This document shows, in pieces, positions 41,551 through 49,879 of a stretch of 64,000 bases of DNA. The position numbers and the translations under genes are program-made. Source of the stretch: Chryseosolibacter sp964493505. Lineage in GTDB: Bacteria > Bacteroidota > Bacteroidia > Cytophagales > Cyclobacteriaceae. Under the pieces are notes generated by a model that saw only the letters and a list, made by a program, of their open reading frames with translations, did no database searches and was not told where the DNA came from. Numbering within the stretch: position 1 is the stretch's first letter; every line of letters begins with the position of its first letter. The stretch spans positions 1 through 64,000 of the forward strand of contig CAZBNP010000017.1 of assembly GCA_964493505.1 (NCBI GenBank), given 5' to 3'.

Positions 41551-42741
41551 CTATTGATACAACAAATACTTCGCCCTCGCCTCTTTAAAGGATTCAATCC
41601 CTGGCTTCCAGGTGTCCCTGATCTCGTCTTCCGTCATTCCTTTTTTGATCTGCTCCTTCAGTTCCGGAGTTCCCGCAAGCCGGTCGAATGATCCGGTGAA
41701 AAATTTGTCTTTATCGGAATACTTTTGATAGAAGTCGATCAGGTACTGCAAGTTGATCCGCGGTTCTACTTCCACTTCTCTCAGGTCGAGGCCGTAGCAT
41801 GTCGTTCCGTTGTGGGGTGGTGTCATTGACATATTGGGTATCGGCTCGGGAGTAAAACTGAAAGGGAGGTCTGTGAAGGTGGGGTTGCCGATGATTTGAA
41901 AAGGTGTTTGGGTTCCTCTTCCTACACTGATCACGGTTCCCTCAAACAGGCAGAGTGAGGGATAGAGTCTTACAGACTGATCATTCGGTAGATTGGGCGA
42001 AGGTTTAGCGGGCAGGGAATAGAAGTCGCCGTGCTGCCAGTTCTTAACTTTTATCACGTCTACGTCGCACCTGACCCCGTTTTCCAACCAGCCCTCGCCG
42101 TTAATCATTCCCGATAGTTCGCCTACCGTCAGTCCGTGGACGATCGGGATGGGGTGCATTCCTACGAACGACTTCAGTTCGGGAACGCGTATCGGTCCGT
42201 CTACATAATGCCCGTTCGGGTTGGGCCGGTCGAGGATGATCATCTTCTTGCCTTGTTCGGCGCATGCCTCCATTGCATAATGCATGGTGCTGATGTAGGT
42301 ATAGAAGCGTGTCCCGACATCCTGAATGTCGAATATCACTACGTCAACGTCGGCGAGTTGTTCCGGAGTTGGTTTTCTGTTGGCGCCATACAACGATACG
42401 ATGGGTAGTCCGGTCTGGCTGTCGATCCCATCGCTGATCTTTTCTCCATCCGGGGCGGCCCCGCGAAATCCATGTTCCGGCGCGAATACTTTCGCGATTT
42501 CGATGCCCAACGACATCAGGGTATCGGCAAGGTGCGTGTTCCCCGTCATCGAGGTGTGGTTCACCACCAGGGCAACCCGCTTGCCAGTGATCTTCGTCAG
42601 GAGGAGATCTGTTTGATCTGCCCCAACAATTACAGCGGATGTTTCTGTGGGCTCTGTTTCACCGCCAGTGGCGGAAGGACGGTCACCGCACTGGAGGAAA
42701 ACAATGGCTAACACCAGGATATGGACGTTGATATTTTTCAT
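41551..42741 (-). CDS. DUF1343 / NamZ-like exo-N-acetylmuramidase lipoprotein
   Basis: 396 residues from ATG 42741 (a TTG three codons earlier is less likely). Lipoprotein signal with FLQC. DUF1343 motifs: ALVVNHTSMT, VFAPEHGFRG, FDIQDVGTRFYTYISTM and DRPNPN. The characterised member NamZ of Bacillus removes terminal N-acetylmuramic acid from peptidoglycan fragments, so cell-wall turnover in the periplasm is the likely role. Divergent from the LolC/E-type permease. Confidence 0.9.
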   Translation of the reverse strand: MKNINVHILVLAIVFLQCGDRPSATGGETEPTETSAVIVGADQTDLLLTKITGKRVALVVNHTSMTGNTHLADTLMSLGIEIAKVFAPEHGFRGAAPDGEKISDGIDSQTGLPIVSLYGANRKPTPEQLADVDVVIFDIQDVGTRFYTYISTMHYAMEACAEQGKKMIILDRPNPNGHYVDGPIRVPELKSFVGMHPIPIVHGLTVGELSGMINGEGWLENGVRCDVDVIKVKNWQHGDFYSLPAKPSPNLPNDQSVRLYPSLCLFEGTVISVGRGTQTPFQIIGNPTFTDLPFSFTPEPIPNMSMTPPHNGTTCYGLDLREVEVEPRINLQYLIDFYQKYSDKDKFFTGSFDRLAGTPELKEQIKKGMTEDEIRDTWKPGIESFKEARAKYLLYQ

Positions 42742-42820
42742 AATTTTCAATGATGTAGGGTTCTTAATTAGTTATGGCCTATTTTGCACGAATGGATACA
42801 CGACCAAAAGTTAACAAAAA

Positions 42821-44041
42821 TTGAATCCCTCTTATTTTATTTCCAAAAGAATTAGCAGGGGATATCAGGAAGGGTTCTCATCGACCATCCATAAAATTGC
42901 GATTATCAGCATAGCGGTTGGGCTGGCAGCGTCAATTATCTCCTTTCTCATCATGATGGGGTTCCAGGAAACAGTGAAAGAGAAAATTTACAGCTTCAGC
43001 GGCCACATCCTGATCACCAAGTTTTCGATGTACAATTCGACGGAAGAGCAACCGATGGATTTTAACGTCGATCTTTACAAGAACCCGGAAAATTACCCAT
43101 ACGTTCGCCATGTACAGGAATTCGCGACCAAGATCGGTGTAGTGAAGACCGACGACGACGCGCTCGGGGTTTTGTTGAAAGGTGTAGGGAAAAGCTTTGA
43201 TACGCTTGCGTTCAGAGAAAATCTCGTCAAAGGTGATTTTATTCAGTTCCGTGATTCGGGATATGCCAGTGAGGTTGTGCTGAGCAAGGTCATTGCTGCC
43301 AAGTTGAAGAAGGATGTCGGTGATGACATTATCGTCCACTTCTTTCAGAATCCCCCGAGATTCCGACGACTCAAAGTCACTGGTATCTATGAAACGAATC
43401 TTTCCGAATACTTCGACAGCCGGGTTATTCTCACCGATATCGGGATGATCCAGCGCCTGAACGACTGGCCGGATTCCGTTGCCGGCGGCCTTGAGGTGTT
43501 TGTGACGAGTCCCGAACATATCGATCAGGCAGGAGTCTTTATCGGCGAATCGATGGACTTTGATCTGAATATCGAACGGGTGCGGGACCGGTTTATTCAA
43601 ATCTTTGAATGGCTGGATTTGTTGAGCCGGCAGGTCAATATTCTTCAGATTGTCATCCTTACTGTGGTGTGTGTCAACATGATTTCCGTGTTGCTGATCA
43701 TGGTGATGGAGCGAACGCGGATGATCGGCATGCTCAAGGCGCTTGGAGCCAACAACGCGCTCATTCGATCGGTGTTCGTCTACAACGGCATCAACCTGAT
43801 TTTGCGGGGATTGATGTTCGGAAATTTGCTCGGCCTGGGATTGTGTTTTATTCAGGACAAATTCAAAATCATCAAATTGAATCCCCGTGATTATTACATG
43901 AGCTTTGTGCCTATCAGCTGGCATTGGGAGATCGTTGTGACGCTCAATCTGCTCGCACTGCTGCTCATTACGCTCATACTGTTGCTGCCGACTATGGTTA
44001 TCTCCCGCATTATGCCAATTCGGGCAATTCGATTCGACTAG
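42821..44041 (+). CDS. FtsX/LolC-type ABC permease subunit
   Basis: 406 residues, apparently starting at TTG 42821. MacB/FtsX topology: TM1 near 25-47, a large periplasmic domain, and three TMs at about 275-300, 325-350 and 375-398. The N-terminus SYFISKRISRGYQEG and C-terminal LPTMVISRIMPIRAIRFD match lipoprotein-releasing permeases (LolC/LolE). The ATPase (LolD) is not adjacent. In Bacteroidota such single permeases are common and usually annotated as ABC transporter permease. Confidence 0.85.
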   Translation: MNPSYFISKRISRGYQEGFSSTIHKIAIISIAVGLAASIISFLIMMGFQETVKEKIYSFSGHILITKFSMYNSTEEQPMDFNVDLYKNPENYPYVRHVQEFATKIGVVKTDDDALGVLLKGVGKSFDTLAFRENLVKGDFIQFRDSGYASEVVLSKVIAAKLKKDVGDDIIVHFFQNPPRFRRLKVTGIYETNLSEYFDSRVILTDIGMIQRLNDWPDSVAGGLEVFVTSPEHIDQAGVFIGESMDFDLNIERVRDRFIQIFEWLDLLSRQVNILQIVILTVVCVNMISVLLIMVMERTRMIGMLKALGANNALIRSVFVYNGINLILRGLMFGNLLGLGLCFIQDKFKIIKLNPRDYYMSFVPISWHWEIVVTLNLLALLLITLILLLPTMVISRIMPIRAIRFD

Positions 44042-44055
44042 ATTTACCTTAATAG

Positions 44056-44107
44056 GACATATTGTCGCTATTATCAGAAATTATGCTGATAATATTGACA
44101 ATATGTC
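44056..44107. promoter_or_regulatory. Long palindrome upstream of the Hsp20 gene
   Basis: GACATATTGTC (44056-44066) pairs with GACAATATGTC (44097-44107), and TATTATCAG (44069-44077) with CTGATAATA (44086-44094), leaving an 8-base loop and a 2x2 mismatch. Each outer arm is itself a dyad of the form GACA-N3-TGTC. It sits between the permease stop and hsp20, 77 bp before its ATG. No T-run follows, so an operator or RNA hairpin in the leader is more likely than a terminator. Confidence 0.6.
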
Positions 44108-44183
44108 TGATTATTTGACCCGGCACGTTATTCTCTAAGTGATGGGAAAAGAAAACAATCAGAAAACTAAACAGTAATAAGTT

Positions 44184-44624
44184 ATGAGTATCGTGCGTTA
44201 TAGTGATGAATTGAACGACTTTATACCAACTGGTTTTAGTCGTCTTGTGGATCGTTTTTTCAACGATTCAGTAGCTCGTTCCGGAGGTTCCGTGTATTCG
44301 TTTGTTCCCAAAGTGGACGTAATCGAAAACGACAAAGGTTTTGAGATTCAACTCGCTGTGCCCGGCATGGAGAAGGAGGATTTCAAGATTAACCTGAATG
44401 AGAACAAGCTGACGATCAGCGGTGAGCGGAAGCTTACGAAGGAATCGGACGGCAAACATTTCCGTTCGGTGGAGACGCAGTATGGTGCGTTTGGCAGGAC
44501 GTTTGTCCTTCCGGAGAATGTAGACGGTGGTAAGATCGAGGCGAAATACGACAAAGGCATCCTCGAGATTTATGTACCCAAAGACGAGAAAAAACTGTTG
44601 AAGACAGCGATCAAGGTGGCGTAA
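44184..44624 (+). CDS. Hsp20 small heat-shock protein
   Basis: 146 residues, ATP-independent holdase chaperone. The alpha-crystallin domain covers about 40-140 with LAVPGMEKEDFKI and the C-terminal GILEIYVPK; the tail LKTAIKVA contains an I-x-V motif as used for oligomer contacts. It stands as a single gene with its own terminator (44667-44698) and a long palindrome upstream, which fits heat or stress regulation. Confidence 0.95.
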   Translation: MSIVRYSDELNDFIPTGFSRLVDRFFNDSVARSGGSVYSFVPKVDVIENDKGFEIQLAVPGMEKEDFKINLNENKLTISGERKLTKESDGKHFRSVETQYGAFGRTFVLPENVDGGKIEAKYDKGILEIYVPKDEKKLLKTAIKVA

Positions 44625-44666
44625 GCGTGCCGTGATCAGAAGATAGGGGTTTAAGTTTAGTAGGTG

Positions 44667-44698
44667 AAAGCGTTCCGGATTCGGAGCGCTTTTTTTTT
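44667..44698 (+). terminator. Rho-independent terminator behind hsp20
   Basis: AGCGTTCCG and CGGAGCGCT (one G-T pair) form a 9-bp stem with a short loop, followed by eight or nine T residues. Confidence 0.85.
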
Positions 44699-44756
44699 AC
44701 TGTCGATCATTTTGGAGGAAATAAACGTTAACTTACCCATAATAGGGAGGTTCGAT

Positions 44757-46187
44757 ATGAAGCGCATTGTTTTTGTACTTGTCATCGTGGTTATTGCCGC
44801 TATAGGCGGTGTGTTGGGTGCTATTTTTACGATCCAGTATCTGGGTACTTCAAACGCTGACTATACCTCCATCGAGGAGCGGCAACGCCTGGTACTTACC
44901 GGACGACCGACCGATACGTCCTACAATGTACCCGCGCATGTCAATTTCCTGACAACCGCAAACAAGGCTGTGTCCGGTGTTGTTCATATACGCACGGGCT
45001 ACGGGCCGGGTGTCTTCAGTCTGAATCCGCTTCAGCAATACGAACGGCCCGTCCACTCATCGGGCTCGGGTGTAATCATTTCTGACGATGGATATATTGT
45101 AACGAACAATCATGTTATCGAAGACGCGACGAATATCGAGATCGTGATGAACAACAATCAACGATTCTATGCAAAGCTGGTCGGCGCCGATGCCAGCACG
45201 GATCTGGCCCTTCTTAAGATTAAAGCGAATAATCTCCCCTTCCTCCCGTATGGAGATTCTGATATCGTACAACCCGGACAGTGGGTGCTTGCTATTGGAA
45301 ATCCTTTCGATCTCAACTCGACAGTCACAGCGGGTATTGTAAGCGCAAAAGCACGGAATATCGGTATCCTACAGGAAAAGAACGGACTCTCGGTGGAGGC
45401 CTTCATTCAAACGGACGCGGCTGTCAACCCCGGCAACAGCGGCGGGGCACTGGTGAATCTCTCGGGTGAATTGATCGGTGTGAATACTGCGATCGCCACT
45501 TCGACGGGAAGCTACCAGGGATATTCGTTTGCTATACCGGTAAGTCTCGTTAAGAAGGTAATGGACGACCTGCTTGAATTTGGCCGAGTCCAACGCGGAT
45601 TGCTTGGCATCCAGATCGGTGATGTCGACGCTATTCGAGCAGAGCAATGGAATCTCCCCGTGACGCAGGGTGTTTTTATCCAAAATGTGATGCAGGGCAG
45701 TGCGGCCGAAGAGGTGGGGCTTCTCCCCGGCGATGTCATCGTAGCGATCGACCACCATGTTGTGAATTCTGTTTCCGAGTTACAGGAGTGGGTTGCGCGC
45801 AACAGGCCGGGAGAGGAAATAGCCGTAACGTTTCTGCGACAGGGTGAAAAAACAGTAGTACGGGCGCGGTTGAAGAACAGCCAGGGCAGGGAAACTTTCG
45901 AAAGAGTGGAAATCAACCATACCCTCGACGGTGCCACATTCGAAGATGTTCCTTATCGCGAGCTAACGGAGTTGATGATTGATGGTGGCGCAAGGGTTGC
46001 TGACCTCAAGACCGGCAAGTGGAAGAAAGCTGGTATTCGAACGAATTTCATCGTTGCTTTTATCGACAAAGTGCCTGTCGACAACGTTGAGGATCTCAAC
46101 AGGATCATGAAATACAAGAAAGGCGGCGTACTCGTGGAGGGTTTTTATGCCGGGGGAGAAAAAGGAACCTACGGCATGGAATGGTGA
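44757..46187 (+). CDS. HtrA/DegP-family serine protease
   Basis: 476 residues from ATG 44757, preceded by a strong GGGAGG ribosome site; the frame extends further upstream across the hsp20 terminator and cannot start there. A single N-terminal membrane helix anchors it in the inner membrane (DegS/HtrA-like topology). Catalytic triad: His in VTNNHVIED, Asp in ASTDLALLK, Ser in NPGNSGGAL. A PDZ domain follows (GVFIQNVMQGSAAEEVGLLPGD) and a shorter second PDZ-like domain at the end (IVAFIDKVPVDNVEDL). Periplasmic protein quality control; its place behind hsp20 fits a stress role. Confidence 0.93.
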   Translation: MKRIVFVLVIVVIAAIGGVLGAIFTIQYLGTSNADYTSIEERQRLVLTGRPTDTSYNVPAHVNFLTTANKAVSGVVHIRTGYGPGVFSLNPLQQYERPVHSSGSGVIISDDGYIVTNNHVIEDATNIEIVMNNNQRFYAKLVGADASTDLALLKIKANNLPFLPYGDSDIVQPGQWVLAIGNPFDLNSTVTAGIVSAKARNIGILQEKNGLSVEAFIQTDAAVNPGNSGGALVNLSGELIGVNTAIATSTGSYQGYSFAIPVSLVKKVMDDLLEFGRVQRGLLGIQIGDVDAIRAEQWNLPVTQGVFIQNVMQGSAAEEVGLLPGDVIVAIDHHVVNSVSELQEWVARNRPGEEIAVTFLRQGEKTVVRARLKNSQGRETFERVEINHTLDGATFEDVPYRELTELMIDGGARVADLKTGKWKKAGIRTNFIVAFIDKVPVDNVEDLNRIMKYKKGGVLVEGFYAGGEKGTYGMEW

Positions 46188-46258
46188 TTTCCTCTTTTTC
46201 CTTACCCCTTATTGCCTCTATTTCCTAGCTTTGGGGCACAAAAATATAATTCTGCACT

Positions 46259-47800
46259 ATGAGAAATTTTGGCATCAGAGAGGCATTGGATTCCCTTGGC
46301 GTAAAGAAACGCAATCCCGGCGTATCAACAGGTATGGAGTGGATTCGCACGACAGGAAATCGCATAGAATCATATTCTCCGGCAGATGGCAAACTCATCG
46401 GCACAGTACAGGCAGCTGATGAAAGGGCGTATGAGCGAGCTTTGAAACAGTCGGTGGAGGCCTTCCAGATATGGAGGACGTGGCCTGCGCCAAAAAGGGG
46501 AGAAGTTGTGCGACAGATCGGGGAAGCGTTGCGGAAGAATAAAAAGGCGCTTGGTAAGCTTGTGTCCTATGAAATGGGCAAGAGCTATACCGAAGGTCTT
46601 GGCGAGGTTCAGGAGATGATCGATATCTGCGATTTTGCCGTGGGATTGTCGCGGCAGTTGCACGGACTGACGATGCACTCCGAACGAGAGCATCATCGGA
46701 TGTATGAGCAGTGGCACCCGATCGGTGTTGTTGGCATCATCACAGCGTTCAATTTCCCCGTGGCTGTCTGGTCGTGGAATGCGATGCTCGCGTGGGTATG
46801 CGGCAACACGTGCGTGTGGAAGCCTTCTGAGAAAACTCCTTTGAGCAGCATCGCATGCCAGAAGATCGCGAGCGAAGTATTCCGTGCAAACGGTGTGCCC
46901 GAAGGTGTTTCGTGTATCGTCAATGGCGATTATAAGATAGGGCGCCTGCTCGCGTCTGATGAGAATGTAGCACTCGTTTCCGCTACGGGGTCTACCCGCA
47001 TGGGGCGCGCGGTAGCGGTGATGGTAGCTGACAGGTTAGGTCGCACGCTCCTTGAACTTGGAGGAAACAATGCCATTATCATCACAGAGAATGCCGACCT
47101 GGACATCGCTATTCGCGGCGCGCTCTTTGGTGCGGTAGGAACCGCGGGTCAGCGTTGTACGACCACCCGCAGGCTGATAATACATTCAAAAGTTTACGAT
47201 GAAGTGAGAGATCGGCTCGTGAGTGCCTATAGTCACCTCCGAATCGGTAATCCGCTGGATCCTTCGAATCACGTTGGTCCGCTCATCGATCGCCAGGCAG
47301 TGAAGCTTTATCGCGACGCCCTTAGGAAGGCAAAGAATGAAGGCGGGAGGTTTCTTGTCTCAGGTGGCGTGCTGAAAGGAAAGGGATACGAGTCGGGCTG
47401 CTATGTAAAGCCTGCTATCGCGGAGGTAGAACCGCATTACGAGATCGTCCAGCAGGAAACTTTCGCCCCGATCCTGTATCTCCTCCGGTATGACACCCTG
47501 CCGGAAGCTATCGAGATTCACAACGGAGTGAAACAGGGACTGTCATCTTCGATCATGACAAACAACATGAGAGAGATGGAAATGTTCTTGTCGCAGGAGG
47601 GCTCTGACTGCGGTATTGCGAACGTGAATATAGGTACTTCAGGCGCTGAGATCGGCGGTGCGTTCGGTGGCGAAAAAGAGACAGGTGGAGGCCGGGAGTC
47701 GGGTTCCGACGCCTGGAAGAATTACATGCGCAGACAGACGAATACGATCAATTATGGGGATACACTTCCATTGGCTCAGGGAATAAAATTTTCAATCTGA
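46259..47800 (+). CDS. ALDH7-type aldehyde dehydrogenase (aminoadipate semialdehyde dehydrogenase-like)
   Basis: 513 residues. NAD-dependent aldehyde dehydrogenase with GIITAFNFPVAVWSWN, KPSEKTPL, ELGGNNA (catalytic Glu) and GTAGQRCTTTRRL (catalytic Cys). Text such as NAMLAWVCGNTCVWKPSEKTPL and FGGEKETGGGRESGSDAWK is typical of the ALDH7A1/AmaB group, which oxidises alpha-aminoadipic semialdehyde in lysine breakdown. No other lysine-degradation gene is adjacent, so the substrate is inferred from similarity only. Confidence 0.92.
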   Translation: MRNFGIREALDSLGVKKRNPGVSTGMEWIRTTGNRIESYSPADGKLIGTVQAADERAYERALKQSVEAFQIWRTWPAPKRGEVVRQIGEALRKNKKALGKLVSYEMGKSYTEGLGEVQEMIDICDFAVGLSRQLHGLTMHSEREHHRMYEQWHPIGVVGIITAFNFPVAVWSWNAMLAWVCGNTCVWKPSEKTPLSSIACQKIASEVFRANGVPEGVSCIVNGDYKIGRLLASDENVALVSATGSTRMGRAVAVMVADRLGRTLLELGGNNAIIITENADLDIAIRGALFGAVGTAGQRCTTTRRLIIHSKVYDEVRDRLVSAYSHLRIGNPLDPSNHVGPLIDRQAVKLYRDALRKAKNEGGRFLVSGGVLKGKGYESGCYVKPAIAEVEPHYEIVQQETFAPILYLLRYDTLPEAIEIHNGVKQGLSSSIMTNNMREMEMFLSQEGSDCGIANVNIGTSGAEIGGAFGGEKETGGGRESGSDAWKNYMRRQTNTINYGDTLPLAQGIKFSI

Positions 47801-47859
47801 GCATACTTGGGAAATTCATGTTCAATCGCGTACTTTTATATACCTAGAACGAAATCACT

Positions 47860-48267
47860 ATGGCAGGAAAGAAATACCGCACGGTCATGCTCATCGATGA
47901 CAATGAAATTGACAATCTCATCAACCAGAAGATGATTGAAGCGGCTTCTATTGCGGAGAATATCTACACCCACACAGGTGCGAAAAGCGCGATTGAATTT
48001 CTCCGTAATATGGAGAAGCTGGAGATGGCCGGCGATGTTCTTCCGGATGTGATATTTCTCGATATCGATATGCCCCTGATGGATGGGTTCCAGTTTTTAG
48101 ACGAGTTTGAGAAGCTCTCGGATGTGGCGAAGAAGAAAAGCCGCATAGTTATGCTCACATCTTCAATCAATCCACAGGATTTCGATCGTTCGAAAAAATA
48201 CGAGAACGTGAAGCTTTACCTCAACAAGCCACTTTCACACGACAGTATTGTGAAACTCGATGTTTGA
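47860..48267 (+). CDS. Single-domain response regulator (CheY-like)
   Basis: 135 residues: a receiver only, with acidic DD near residue 12 (LIDDNEIDN), phospho-acceptor Asp in VIFLDIDMPLMDGF, Thr/Ser in MLTSS and Lys in LNKPLSH. The N-terminal IDDNEIDNLIN is typical of Bacteroidota single-receiver proteins that relay from hybrid kinases. No kinase is adjacent; the convergent neighbour is a helical protein of unknown role. Confidence 0.92.
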   Translation: MAGKKYRTVMLIDDNEIDNLINQKMIEAASIAENIYTHTGAKSAIEFLRNMEKLEMAGDVLPDVIFLDIDMPLMDGFQFLDEFEKLSDVAKKKSRIVMLTSSINPQDFDRSKKYENVKLYLNKPLSHDSIVKLDV

Positions 48268-48278
48268 GGAAAACATCC

Positions 48279-49721
48279 TTATATCTCCGGTAGCATCTTG
48301 ATAAACTTCTCGTCCAGCTTGATAAGCTTTGTGGGCGCGAAGTAGGCGACGCTTGTTGCCTGTAGGCGCGGTATCAGGCTGCTGATCTTCTTGGCCTTCT
48401 CCTTCTTGGCCTCGCTGGTAGCGATCTTGAGGATCTTCAGAAACACCATGATATTTTCACAGCTGTCTTTTCCAAATAGCCGGATTTGCCGTTGAATACT
48501 GTTCGATAGCTGATTGAAGAGTTCGTAGTCTTTCAGCAACACATACTGTAATGCCAGGAGAGACTTTATCTCAAGCTGGGCGTAGGGATATCTCTTAAGG
48601 CTTACTTCATTAAGGAGGTTGTTGATCAGTTTCGCCGCTTCATCGAACTTGTCGACGTAGTAGCAGGACAGCGCCCGGTACAATACATAGATAATGTGCT
48701 TCGGTACGTCCAGTGAGTCGACCTCAAACTCCTCAAACACAGCTTCATTTTCAGCATACAGCTCGGTCTCGGTTCCATTCCGCAGGTGACGCTCGATCTT
48801 TGAGATAAGGAACTGAGCGGGGAACGAATAGGTCGAATAGTTTACGAGCAGGTTTGCGCAGGCATCGTTAACCTCTTCAAAATGCTTCTCCGCCTGCCGG
48901 TAAACCTTGTAATGGTTATAGTATTCGAGCTTGAGGAACTCAAATACAAGGTTGAGGTGATAATAGATGGAATCGAGGTGATAGCTTTCAAATATCTTCT
49001 GAACCTTTGCAAAGATGTCTTCAATCGATTCGCCACCTTCCGTATTGTCATCTACCTCCACGAAGAGGCGGTGAAACACGTGCATACAGCTCTGGTAGAC
49101 GTAGAGACGATGCGACTCATAGAGAGCGGCTACATTTTGCATCTCCTTCATTACCAGGTTCAGCCCCAGTTTTTCGATCTCCCCTCCATTGAGCAGATAG
49201 TCGCCGAACTTCTTGAAGTAGTCGGCCAGCAGGTCTTCTGCCTTGTCGACCGCCAGCATGTAGGCAACGTGCCGGTTGTAAAGCTGTGAATACTGGAAAT
49301 AGTCGGGTGAGTTTATGTTGAGTCGCTTGAGCGATTTATAGATAACCGTCAGTTCATTGGCCAGGTCATAGTCGAGCAGCTCTTTTTCCAGTTTTTTCAA
49401 GGTAGCTACCGAGATTGCTTTTTTCTTTGTGAACAAGACCTCGTTGATGTTTGCTACCTTTCGCAGTACGTCAGTTCTCGGGCTCTCAAGCTGCTCCATC
49501 AGGTACTCTTCGATCTTGAGATTCAAACGCGAGCGTAACGTGTAGTACGCATTGGCGTTTACATCCAGCTCAGTCATGATCTTATTGTCAGACAATGACC
49601 TGTCGCGGAGAGCCTTGAGGAGATAGGCCGACTTTTCTGCGTTGCTTTCCAGGAGAGAATTGTAGATGGCGGTGAAGTCTTTTTCGGAGAGCTGTTTGAT
49701 GATATTCTTTAACTTGGCCAT
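48279..49721 (-). CDS. Helical repeat-like cytoplasmic protein of unknown function
   Basis: 480 residues, no signal peptide or TM. The composition is rich in Leu, Tyr, Lys and Glu with a pattern of amphipathic helices that looks TPR-like, although no canonical TPR spacing is clear. The N-terminus (IIKQLSEKDFTAIYNSLLES) resembles hypothetical proteins widespread in Cytophagales. Convergent with the receiver gene and divergent from the WG-repeat gene. Function unknown. Confidence 0.82.
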   Translation of the reverse strand: MAKLKNIIKQLSEKDFTAIYNSLLESNAEKSAYLLKALRDRSLSDNKIMTELDVNANAYYTLRSRLNLKIEEYLMEQLESPRTDVLRKVANINEVLFTKKKAISVATLKKLEKELLDYDLANELTVIYKSLKRLNINSPDYFQYSQLYNRHVAYMLAVDKAEDLLADYFKKFGDYLLNGGEIEKLGLNLVMKEMQNVAALYESHRLYVYQSCMHVFHRLFVEVDDNTEGGESIEDIFAKVQKIFESYHLDSIYYHLNLVFEFLKLEYYNHYKVYRQAEKHFEEVNDACANLLVNYSTYSFPAQFLISKIERHLRNGTETELYAENEAVFEEFEVDSLDVPKHIIYVLYRALSCYYVDKFDEAAKLINNLLNEVSLKRYPYAQLEIKSLLALQYVLLKDYELFNQLSNSIQRQIRLFGKDSCENIMVFLKILKIATSEAKKEKAKKISSLIPRLQATSVAYFAPTKLIKLDEKFIKMLPEI

Positions 49722-49879
49722 GAAGCTTTTTTTACCACGGAAAATTTACAAAAATTATTCTTGTAAGCAATAGAGTACAAAGGTAACATCCGTGCCAAAA
49801 TTGCAACTTGCATGGCGGTTAAACAAATTAAAGCCCGGTTCAATTTAGTTTGTACTTTTAAACCCTGTTTAACAGCACA
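49722..49879. promoter_or_regulatory. AT-rich divergent promoter region
   Basis: 158 bases, clearly more AT-rich than the surroundings, between the divergent 48279-49721 gene and the WG-repeat gene. It must contain both promoters; no individual box could be assigned with confidence. Confidence 0.4.

Noticed and set aside
42932..43924. 330-residue open frame on the minus strand
   Set aside because: Antisense to the LolC/E-type permease; Asp/His-rich translation without domains.
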